Assembly (NCBI RefSeq): GCF_007860015.1
Contig: NZ_SJPS01000002.1
Span: 434,898 to 498,897 of the forward strand
Origin: Bythopirellula polymerisocia
Lineage (GTDB): Bacteria; Planctomycetota; Planctomycetia; Pirellulales; Lacipirellulaceae
Direction of reading: 5' to 3'
Length of the DNA stretch: 64,000 nt
The notes below the pieces were generated by a model. The model was not told the DNA's origin. It worked only from the letters and a program-made list of their open reading frames with translations, and did no database searches. Each line of letters opens with the position of its first letter. Within the stretch, counting starts at the first letter, position 1. The position numbers and the translations under genes were made by a program. Shown piece by piece: positions 26,001 through 32,992 of this stretch.

Positions 26001-27215
26001 GGCTACTGCTTTCTGCATGCCATTGGTAACACCCTCAGGAGATCCGACCGGAATGTTCGGCTCCATGCCCCCCTGCCATAACGCGCAGCGGCCTGCTGCG
26101 TCCGGTGTGTTCACAGCACGACGAACCCGGTCTTCATAGTTTCGCATGTAGCCATAGGTCATTGTGATGGCATCGATGTTCGGGTTAATAAAATCAAGGT
26201 TCCATGCCAACGCGTCGGACACGCTGTTGATGTAATCCCAGCGACCCGTGTTGTACCCTACAAAGTGCTCACCCAACGCGGCGCGAATCTCCATCAACTG
26301 GAAGGTTGCTTCGAGTTGCTCGACAAGCACGTAGACCTTAATAGCTCCGCGGCCAAGTCCCAAGTGGTCTTCGAGCGCCGAGAGCATGTCGTTCCAAAAT
26401 CCGGCCTCCTCGGCGGTCTGAATCTTGGGTAGATAGAGAACAATCGACGAACCTTCTCGATTTAACTGCTCAAAGTTATTGACGACATACAGCGACAGGT
26501 CGACGATCGAAGCTGAAAACGACTGGCCATCGGCCGTGCGAAGGTGGCGGTCGTCTAAATGCAGGCCCCGCGCGCGAAAGATCTTAGTCGTGAAATCGAG
26601 TTGGGACTGCCAGTCCCGGACGATCTTCCTACCGTGGAATTCCAGTGCCCAGGCGTTCATCTCCTCGGCAACCTCGGCAGCCACCCTCATGAAGACTGGG
26701 TCTCGGTGAATGGCAAGCTTTAAGTTCCGCTGATTGTCAAGAGCCATGGTGCGGACCTGACCTAGGGCGTCCTCGCCGTCAAACATCCAGCCGTCGGCCC
26801 CTGAAAGCAGCGCATACGCCACATTGCGGATACCGGATTCGACAGGGGAGTTCGGTTTCGTCGCCGGGCCCGTTCCCTGAATCCATTGCCTCTGCAAGTC
26901 TGTGGGAATTTCCGATCCTAAGAAGTTGCCGTCGCGGGCGGCTTGCACCTTGATCTGAGTGCGCGGAATAAGGCTTTCTGCATTCAGAAATTGGATCTTT
27001 TCGTGATCGCGGAAACGACGCAGTCGCCGCTCGCTGCGCTTGGCCATCAGTGATTTCTGGTCCTCGTTGAAGCTCGCCATAGCCTCTAAGGCGTCGAGGA
27101 CCTCAGAAGTAAAGATGTCCGCATAGTCGGACTTCAGAGCACCTCGAACCTGGATGTTTCGGCCACCAGTTGTCGCATTTCGGCCCATCATGGGCACCTC
27201 AGTACAGGTACTCAT
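23013..27215 (-). CDS. Malate synthase-isocitrate lyase 2 fusion (bifunctional glyoxylate shunt protein)
   Basis: 1400 residues from the ATG at 27215 (AGGGGA upstream). Residues about 1-640 are malate synthase: [62 protein letters not shown] near 326 and [11 protein letters not shown] near 508 with the catalytic Asp. Residues about 660-1225 are isocitrate lyase of the long ICL2 class: [60 protein letters not shown], the catalytic KKCGH near 848, [20 protein letters not shown] and [11 protein letters not shown]. Residues about 1228-1400 match the C-terminal domain of Mycobacterium tuberculosis ICL2 ([55 protein letters not shown]), known to be an acetyl-CoA-responsive regulatory domain. All catalytic residues I can name are present. 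aceK follows after 62 nt. Confidence 0.92.
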   Translation of the reverse strand: MSTCTEVPMMGRNATTGGRNIQVRGALKSDYADIFTSEVLDALEAMASFNEDQKSLMAKRSERRLRRFRDHEKIQFLNAESLIPRTQIKVQAARDGNFLGSEIPTDLQRQWIQGTGPATKPNSPVESGIRNVAYALLSGADGWMFDGEDALGQVRTMALDNQRNLKLAIHRDPVFMRVAAEVAEEMNAWALEFHGRKIVRDWQSQLDFTTKIFRARGLHLDDRHLRTADGQSFSASIVDLSLYVVNNFEQLNREGSSIVLYLPKIQTAEEAGFWNDMLSALEDHLGLGRGAIKVYVLVEQLEATFQLMEIRAALGEHFVGYNTGRWDYINSVSDALAWNLDFINPNIDAITMTYGYMRNYEDRVRRAVNTPDAAGRCALWQGGMEPNIPVGSPEGVTNGMQKAVAGGEREQQAGASGKWVAHWKMVHIVRPVWEKVGQDNQLGREFPRLTYTPADADGLMMLEDAPRTIRGARDLISVGLQYGNAFGQGFQAAALKPADFFGNDDILYLMEDAATGEIRLSILWEWIHKKARLTDDDVETGAKAGDVFTKGTFRRLLAEEYKKLSLADDKDVHSDSKLTTLPIAREIVEKYVLDEIKVPWYIDLLNINLNNASLPKAQQRIGLYLSTLKLDGTRITENLDTADMCADEEATAFDREVEQTKLWMGGPRFKGIRRLYSARQVVEQRGSIAQDYSIAKIASEGMHSRLRELYRNQQAITTFGPYSPGQAVAMKRVGIEGIYLGGWATSAKGSVTEDPGADLASYPLSQVPDEAAPIVRALLTADKNQQFARSRMTDEERATTPKIDYRPFIIADADTGHGGDAHVRNLIRRFVEVGVPGYHIEDQKPGCKKCGHQGGKVLVPVDEQIKRLNAARFQLDVMKVPGIIVARTDAEAATLLDGNSDERDQPFILGVTNAAVPAWRVAYLSILKRFNELGVDEINGHFLYELTDSAYESAYAWLDRVGVFSTMESLLNAHRQDRVLPAEALLNEVSNLFAERWEAEAGFKTFGKAVADAMNFHLDEGQKFDVSVDEWLAWTSGASHEEACERAQSMGVNVTWDCELARTPEGYYPIEGSIEYAIAKSLAVAPYCDIIWMETKTANLPYAKRFADAIHARYPEKMLAYNLSPSFNWDTTGMTDNEMREFPAELGKLGYVFDFITYGGHQVDGMAAEEFATALKQDGMLSLARLQRKLRLVESPYKTPQSLVGGPRLDGALMASSGRTATTKAMGKGSTQVQHLVQTEVPVRLLEEWLQLWAKENRIPGPMRVELRPHSAGSELLSISVVNPGGARVAGIVFATIQDRRGERILSMRDQETYDSQLRRKRLMTLLHLFLIHRYKIASVHYVSPNEENQKQSQRLQEIGIFDEVRSEVGQIIVASVNRDLVTALLHPDHVELERLIAKR

Positions 27216-28226
27216 TTATTCGTCCCCTTCTTCTTGCACTCTAAAATTGTGGAGACACTCCTATTGTCACTAGTCAGATGCCCACAGTTGCGGGCGCGGT
27301 GATTGTTCGACAACCACATCACAATGAACAAGCAATTACTGCACCGATTATGCGTACCTACTTTTCCGCGCCGCGAGAGTCAGAATCGCCGACTTTCAAG
27401 GATGTAGCCACCAGCCCAATACAACACACACCAAGGATAAATATCCTTAGCTTTTGCTCGTAAGACGGTAGATTTCACTTCTGTGAATCTCATTTTGACA
27501 TGCCTTGAGAGGGATGCAGTGCCTTGGTATCTTAGAACGCAAACACAAAATGTTCGCGTCTGTAAGCGCGCTTTCAGGGTTGCAGTGTGCGATATCGCAC
27601 ATCAGCTCTCGAAGAGTCATCCTCTGTTGTCTATGACCAGAATTCAGAAGTTTCTTAGTGGAACATCACACATGAGGGCGTGTCCTGGGTGCATAGGCAG
27701 AATTGCTGAGGTCGATCCACCGCTGCAAATCTGGTCGGTTATCAAGCTGCCGATGGACCACCCGACTGGAGTTTCGCTCGACGCCAACTCGCAGAGGTGT
27801 ACTTCGAGATTTGACACCGCTGCGCCATGGGAAAAACCGTCCGAGCGGTCGGTTGATGCAACTTCAGTGAGTTGGGAACGCTCGAACTTGCGTCGGTGCG
27901 TCGGAAGTGTGTCGAATCGGAGCAGATTCGGAGCCGCTGGGTTGCACGCTCAGGACACGCCCTCCTGGGTAAGTTGTCAAAGTTGCGGATACGTCACTTT
28001 TACTACATCCGATAGCGATTTGTCTTGGGCTTTGAGCAGCTACGGTGTCTGGGTATTGAACTGACGGACACAACTTAACCAAGACGCAATGTGCCTTATG
28101 CCGAGGCAACTGAGGCCATGAAGGTCTTGGGGTTCAAGTCAGCGGTAAACGACACCAATCGGACTGGTGGACGTTCACGCCGAAGAGCTATGTGTAGAGA
28201 ACGTGATGGTAGACTCTGCTGTCGAG
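27216..28226. other. 1-kb decayed intergenic region
   Basis: About 1000 bases between the divergent glyoxylate gene and an AraC remnant. It includes the promoter side of the fusion gene and copy 3 of the hairpin repeat. A plus-strand open frame of 193 codons at 27483-28064 has no domain, no ribosome site and irregular composition, and is not called. Nothing else is recognised. Confidence 0.5.
27851..27897. repeat. Dispersed hairpin repeat, copy 3
   Basis: A 47-nt relative of the elements at 7741 and 19224. GTGAGTT (27867-27873) can pair with AACTTGC (27885-27891) through two wobble pairs around an 11-nt loop. The shared frame is TTCAG-x-GAGTTGG, loop, AACTTGC and CGGT. The preceding word GCGGTCGGTTGATGCAAC (27845-27862) occurs with one mismatch at 19317-19334. 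Confidence 0.6.
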
Positions 28227-28535
28227 TCAGGCTCTTGGAGTCTGCGAGGGCAGAGGACCAAACAACTTCCTGAAGTCCCCCGCGAATCGGCTTCGATCGA
28301 AGAAACCGCTTTCCAGGGCGGCTCTTTTTACACGCATCTCAGCGGCACTGGTTGTCACGAGGCGCTCACGTGCTGTGTGGAGCCGGCGAATTGTGAGAAT
28401 CGCATCGGGGAATTTCCGTAGGCCTGCTTGAAAGTGATTTGCAGCGTTCGGGCACTGACGCAAAGCTCTTTGCACAACTCGTAGCGCTGGAGCACTTTTT
28501 TCGGCCGCCGCCTGAGTCCCGACTTCTAATCCACA
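28227..28535 (-). pseudogene. AraC-family regulator DNA-binding domain, frameshifted fragment
   Basis: On the minus strand one frame reads RRPKKVLQRYELCKELCVSA, RTLQITFKQAYGNSPMRF, the first helix-turn-helix of an AraC/XylS C-terminal domain. Near 28410 the homology moves to another frame: IRRLHTARERLVTTSAAEMR, VKRAALESGFFDRSRFAGDF, RKLFGPLPSQTPRA and stop, the second helix-turn-helix and conserved end. The N-terminal sensor domain is missing and an in-frame stop lies before the fragment. It ends up divergent to the amidohydrolase operon that starts at 28561, the position expected for its former regulator. Confidence 0.8.
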
Positions 28536-28560
28536 ACCAAAATACCATACAATCAGCACC

Positions 28561-30183
28561 ATGAACATTCGTAACAGCATCCGCCTACTCCTGGCGACAA
28601 GCCTTCTCACCGTTTCGTCGGCATTTGCCCAGGACTACGACATCGCCATCCTCAACGGCCGGGTTATGGACCCCGAGACCAACTTTGATGGCGTGCGCAA
28701 TGTGGGGATCAAGGATGGCAAAATCGTTGCGATCACCGAGGACGCCATCACCGGCAAAGAGACCATCGACGCCAAGGGTCACGTCGTCGCCCCCGGCTTT
28801 ATCGAGGGGCACCAGCACGCGACAGACCCGTTCAGTCGCAAGGTGAATTTGCGTGATGGCTTGACCACCCAGATGGATTTCGAAGCAGGCGCCGGCGATA
28901 TCGCTAAATGGTATGCAGAGGCCGAGGGTAAAACCCAGGCCAACTACGGTATGGTCGTGCTCGCAACGCTTGCCCGTGGATTGGTGCTGGACGGACCTGA
29001 AGTAGTGGCTGGTGCTAATGACATGGGCGGCCTGTTCCCTATGGTGGGTCGCGCCGCCGCAAAGGCTGAGAAAGAAGGACGCAAGCCAGGCTGGACTGCC
29101 ACCTTGCCCAATAAAGAGCAGATGACCAAGATCATGAGTATCGTCGATGAAGGCCTTCGCCAAGGCGCCTTGGGCGTGGGCATTCCAGTCGGCTATATGA
29201 CCACGGGCGTGACCCAGTACGAATTGTATAAATACCAGGAGTTGGCATCAAAATACGGTCGTGTTTCGAATGCGCATGTCCGCTTTGCGGGTGTCAGGCC
29301 TCCGACCCAGGGACAATTGGGTGTTCAGGAAATGCTGGCCAATGCCATGGTTTTGGATGCACCTTTCCTGGCTTCACACCTGAACAGTAACATGGACTGG
29401 GAGTACACGATCCCGCTCATCAACGACGCAAGAGAAAAGCGAGGCGCCAAAGTATGGGGTGAGGTTTACCCCTATGCAGCGGGCGGTACCGTTGCTTCGA
29501 CAGATATTCTCACAGAGTCGAGCATGGCTCAGATGAATATAACCTATTCGGACGTCGCCAACCTTGACGGCACGCGTTGGGATAAGGCGATGTATGCGGA
29601 CGTTCGCAAGAATGATCCGGGCAGAACGATTTTGATTTTCAACAACTCCCCTGAGGACATCGCTAAATGGATGGCTATGCCAGGAGTTGTTGTTGTTTCT
29701 GACGGGATGGCGATCCAGGATGCAAAGGGCCAATACTACCCATGGGATTCACCTTATGAAGGCAAGTCAGTTCACCCGCGTTGTGCAGGTACCCGCGCCA
29801 AGGTGCTGCGCATGGTGCGTGTAGATAAGAACATGCCCCTGATGGAAGCCATTTCCAAGATGAGCTACCTGCACGCTAAGTACTTTGATGAACTGGGCGG
29901 CATCAGCCAGTTCAGGACCAAGGGCCGGGTGCAGGTGGGTGCCGATGCCGACATCGTCGTCTTCAACCCGGACACGGTCACTGATAACAGCACGTACGAG
30001 CCAGGCATGGGCGCGTTGCCCTCTACCGGCATTCCCTACGTGCTGGTGAACGGTGTCGTGGTCGTGAGAGATTCCGAAGTGCAAAAGGTCTTTCCAGGCA
30101 AACCGATCCGTTTTCCGGTGCAGGAAAAGGGCCGGTTGGATCAGATTACCATCGAACCAAGGATTTTTGATCCGAACCAGTGA
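28561..30183 (+). CDS. Amidohydrolase of the D-aminoacylase (N-acyl-D-amino-acid deacylase) family, exported
   Basis: 540 residues with a signal peptide (LLLATSLLTVSSAFA-QDYD). Metal-dependent hydrolase features: DIAILNGRVMDPETNFDGVR, GHVVAPGFIEGHQH (HxH ligand pair), DGLTTQMDFEAG with Glu at the place where D-aminoacylases have the NCG cysteine, SNAHVRF and FLASHLNS (further His ligands), VVVSDGMA (Asp ligand) and GRVQVGADADIVVFNPDTV at the C-terminus. Family enzymes cleave N-acyl-D-amino acids or related cyclic amides. Probably periplasmic. It is the first of three consecutive genes with nearly the same signal peptide, next to a second amidohydrolase and a beta-lactamase. The exact substrate is not known. 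Confidence 0.8.
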   Translation: MNIRNSIRLLLATSLLTVSSAFAQDYDIAILNGRVMDPETNFDGVRNVGIKDGKIVAITEDAITGKETIDAKGHVVAPGFIEGHQHATDPFSRKVNLRDGLTTQMDFEAGAGDIAKWYAEAEGKTQANYGMVVLATLARGLVLDGPEVVAGANDMGGLFPMVGRAAAKAEKEGRKPGWTATLPNKEQMTKIMSIVDEGLRQGALGVGIPVGYMTTGVTQYELYKYQELASKYGRVSNAHVRFAGVRPPTQGQLGVQEMLANAMVLDAPFLASHLNSNMDWEYTIPLINDAREKRGAKVWGEVYPYAAGGTVASTDILTESSMAQMNITYSDVANLDGTRWDKAMYADVRKNDPGRTILIFNNSPEDIAKWMAMPGVVVVSDGMAIQDAKGQYYPWDSPYEGKSVHPRCAGTRAKVLRMVRVDKNMPLMEAISKMSYLHAKYFDELGGISQFRTKGRVQVGADADIVVFNPDTVTDNSTYEPGMGALPSTGIPYVLVNGVVVVRDSEVQKVFPGKPIRFPVQEKGRLDQITIEPRIFDPNQ

Positions 30184-30253
30184 GCAATGCAATCCGGGCT
30201 TGGCCTGTTGAAGAGTGAGCAACGAAACAACCACGTTAAAAAGGAAAATCAAA

Positions 30254-31924
30254 ATGAATCTAATAAGAAGAGTTCTTGAACAAGGGCGCAAGCAGTTTAC
30301 TGTGTTCACCCTTGTTGCGGCGTTAACAACAAGCCTTCTCACCGTCTGCTCGGCCTTTGCCCAGGACTACGACCTCGTTATCAACAACGGCCGGGTCATC
30401 GACCCTGAAACACTGTTTGACGACATCGCCAATGTCGGTGTCAAGGACGGCCGCATCGTCACGATCAGCAAAGAACCACTCAAAGGTGCCGAGACCGTGG
30501 ACGCCACCGGCCAGATCGTGGCACCGGGCTTTATCGACACGCACTTCCACTTTCAAATGCCGGTCGGCTATTCGCTCGGGTTGCGCGATGGGTTGACCTC
30601 CAGCATTGATTTCGAGATGGGCTGTGCGGGATCCTATATCGACGGCTGGTACAAAGCACGCGCCGGCGTGACCGGGGCCAACTATGGCTGCGCGGTCAGC
30701 CACGAATCTGCCCGCGCGATGGTGATCGACGGGTCAGACGGCGATTACATGAAAGACGGCCCCCTTTCCGCTTTGGAAACCCGGAAGAAAACGGGCTGGA
30801 GCGTGACGCGCCCGACCCTGGAACAGGGCAACGCGATTCTCGAGGAGATTGACAAGGGCCTGCAGGCTGGCGCCCCCGGCGTCGGCAGCACCGTGGGGTA
30901 CATGAGAGAAGGCGTCTCTTCGCGCGAGATGTACGAGGTGCAGAAAGTCGGGGCCCGTTATGGCCGCCCGACCGGTGCACATACACGCTATACGCTCGGC
31001 ACCGCCACGACCGAGAATAACGGCGCGCAGGAACTCGTCGCCAACGCCCTGGCGCTTGGCGCCCCGGCGATCGTGCTGCACTACAACAACGACGGCTGGC
31101 AGCTTGCACACGAGATGATTACCAAGCTTCAGGAACAGGGCCACAATATCTGGGGTGAAATCTACCCTTATGCTGCCGGTTCCACCCCGATCAATGCCGA
31201 GTTCCTGGAGCCTGAGAGCTGGATCGACGAATTTGGCAAACGCTATGAAGATACCATGCTGGATCCGGTCACGGGTAAGTACTACACCTTGGAAACCTAC
31301 AAGGAGACGATCGCATCTGAACCCACCACAATGATCGTCATCTTCAAGCAGCCCGAAGAAAACCAGGCGAAGTGGCTGACGCTGAAGGGCGTGACCATGG
31401 CCAGCGATGCAACTGCCGCCACGCCCTACGACGCCCCGTGGGATTACCCTCTGGAAAAGTTGGGTGGCACGCATCCGCGCACGGCTGGTGCCCGAGGCGC
31501 TACGATCAGGCTCGGTCGGGAAAACAACATCCCGATGATGCAGCTGATCTCGATCCTCAGCTACAACGCTGCCAAGCATCTGGGCGATACCGGTCTGAAG
31601 TTCATGCAAGAGCGCGGCCGCATTCAGAAAGGCATGGTTGCCGATATCGTGGTGTTTGATCCCGAACTCTTCAGGGACAATTCAACCTATCAACAGGGCG
31701 CTATCCCTTCAACGGGCATGAAAGCCGTGATCGTCAACGGTCAGGTGGTTGTGCGTGACGACGTGCTGCTTCCGGTTTTTCCTGGTCAGCCGATCCGCTT
31801 TGAACCCGAAGCCAAACCGCGCTTCGAGCCGATCTCGGCGGAGGCGTGGAATGCCGAATTCTCGACCGGTATGCCTTTGCCATCTGACTTCTCGGGTGGC
31901 TTCCCAGAGAAGGTCGAAGAGTGA
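30254..31924 (+). CDS. Second exported D-aminoacylase-like amidohydrolase
   Basis: 556 residues from the ATG at 30254 (AAGGAAA upstream; an in-frame GTG at 30215 is also open). Signal peptide ends LTTSLLTVCSAFA-QDYD, matching the previous gene. Motifs: LVINNGRVIDPETLFDDIAN, APGFIDTHFH (HxH), DGLTSSIDFEMG, TGAHTRYTLGT and AIVLHYNNDGW (His ligands), GVTMASDATA (Asp), GRIQKGMVADIVVFDPELF. It is a clear paralogue of the preceding enzyme with a different active-site surround, so the two may take different substrates. The downstream beta-lactamase gene starts 42 nt after its stop. Probably periplasmic. Confidence 0.8.
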   Translation: MNLIRRVLEQGRKQFTVFTLVAALTTSLLTVCSAFAQDYDLVINNGRVIDPETLFDDIANVGVKDGRIVTISKEPLKGAETVDATGQIVAPGFIDTHFHFQMPVGYSLGLRDGLTSSIDFEMGCAGSYIDGWYKARAGVTGANYGCAVSHESARAMVIDGSDGDYMKDGPLSALETRKKTGWSVTRPTLEQGNAILEEIDKGLQAGAPGVGSTVGYMREGVSSREMYEVQKVGARYGRPTGAHTRYTLGTATTENNGAQELVANALALGAPAIVLHYNNDGWQLAHEMITKLQEQGHNIWGEIYPYAAGSTPINAEFLEPESWIDEFGKRYEDTMLDPVTGKYYTLETYKETIASEPTTMIVIFKQPEENQAKWLTLKGVTMASDATAATPYDAPWDYPLEKLGGTHPRTAGARGATIRLGRENNIPMMQLISILSYNAAKHLGDTGLKFMQERGRIQKGMVADIVVFDPELFRDNSTYQQGAIPSTGMKAVIVNGQVVVRDDVLLPVFPGQPIRFEPEAKPRFEPISAEAWNAEFSTGMPLPSDFSGGFPEKVEE

Positions 31925-31965
31925 TCACGTCACATTCCACAATCAGATACCTACCATACGACATC

Positions 31966-32958
31966 ATGAAAATTCGAAAAAAAATCAGCCTGCTTTTGGC
32001 GACCAGCCTTCTCACCGTTTCCTCGGCCATTGCCCAGGAATATCATTTTAAGGATATTTCTCAGAAAATTGAGAAGGTTACGCAGGGAATGGTTGGCCGC
32101 ATTGGCGTGGCTGCTCAGGAAATCGGCGGCAACGAGGTCATCGCGGTCAATGGTGATGAGACCTTCGCCATGGCCAGCACCTACAAGGTGGCGATCGCCA
32201 CGACCGTGCTGGATCGCGTGGACAAGGGGGAACTCAGTCTCGACCAACTGGTCGAAGTCCAGCCCGACATGTACGTCACCGGCGTCACTGCGCTTGCCGA
32301 GACATTCCCGCACCCCGGGATCAAGCTCTCGGTGGCGAACCTGATCGAGGTGATGATCACGGAAAGCGACAACACGGCGACGGACGTCTGCATGGAACTG
32401 GCAGGCGGAGCAGCGGCGGTGACCAAGAACCTGCGCAGGCTCGGGATCACCGATTTCAGGGTCGATCGGACTACCCGCGAGATTCTCATGGATTTCTACG
32501 GCTTGTCGGCGGTCACGCCGGAAGCTATCCCTGAGGCCATCAAAAACAACCCGGCACTGGTGGCGGCCCAGGTTGATCCCAATCCGGACTTCGAGGCGGA
32601 TCCCCGCGATCACACAACGCCCCTTGCTATGCTGAAACTCCTGCTTGCCATCGACGGTGGCAAGGCGATGAGCCCGGAAAGCAGCAAGTTCCTGCTGGGA
32701 GTCATGTCGCGCACGCGCACCGGCGCTGGCCGACTCAAGGGGCTGTTGCCGAAGGGAGCGTCTGTAGCGCACAAGACCGGAACCGCAGGCGGAATTGCCA
32801 ACGACGTCGGTTATGTCACGCTCCCCGACGGTCGGCGGTTTGCGATCGCCGTGTTCACGAACAGCAGCAAGACACCCGTGGCGGACAGAGATCGGGCGAT
32901 TGCGGAAGTTGGCCGGACTCTTTACGATTTTTATTATTTAACGGCAAAAGACAAATGA
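31966..32958 (+). CDS. Class A beta-lactamase family serine hydrolase
   Basis: 330 residues from the ATG at 31966; signal peptide LLLATSLLTVSSAIA-QEYH. The catalytic motifs are present: FAMASTYKVA (S-x-x-K), ITESDNTATD (SDN loop) and AHKTGTAGG (KTG). The omega-loop segment reads RTTREILMDFYG: a Glu is in the expected place, but the usual E-x-x-L-N is E-x-x-M-D. Known class A enzymes hydrolyse penicillins and cephalosporins by acyl-enzyme attack from the Ser and deacylation via the Glu. Length is slightly above the usual 290. It shares its signal peptide with the two amidohydrolases before it. It may be a true beta-lactamase or a related peptidase or amidase. Confidence 0.85.
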   Translation: MKIRKKISLLLATSLLTVSSAIAQEYHFKDISQKIEKVTQGMVGRIGVAAQEIGGNEVIAVNGDETFAMASTYKVAIATTVLDRVDKGELSLDQLVEVQPDMYVTGVTALAETFPHPGIKLSVANLIEVMITESDNTATDVCMELAGGAAAVTKNLRRLGITDFRVDRTTREILMDFYGLSAVTPEAIPEAIKNNPALVAAQVDPNPDFEADPRDHTTPLAMLKLLLAIDGGKAMSPESSKFLLGVMSRTRTGAGRLKGLLPKGASVAHKTGTAGGIANDVGYVTLPDGRRFAIAVFTNSSKTPVADRDRAIAEVGRTLYDFYYLTAKDK

Positions 32959-32992
32959 CTTTTGTCATGCCTAACGCAGTGTTAAACACAGA

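Noticed and set aside
27483-28064. 193-codon plus-strand open frame in the 1-kb gap
   Set aside because: No ribosome site, no domain, odd amino-acid composition, and it contains the dispersed hairpin repeat.
30734-31609. 291-codon minus-strand open frame
   Set aside because: Antisense of the second amidohydrolase; no recognisable protein features.
31951-32772. 273-codon minus-strand open frame
   Set aside because: Antisense of the beta-lactamase gene.
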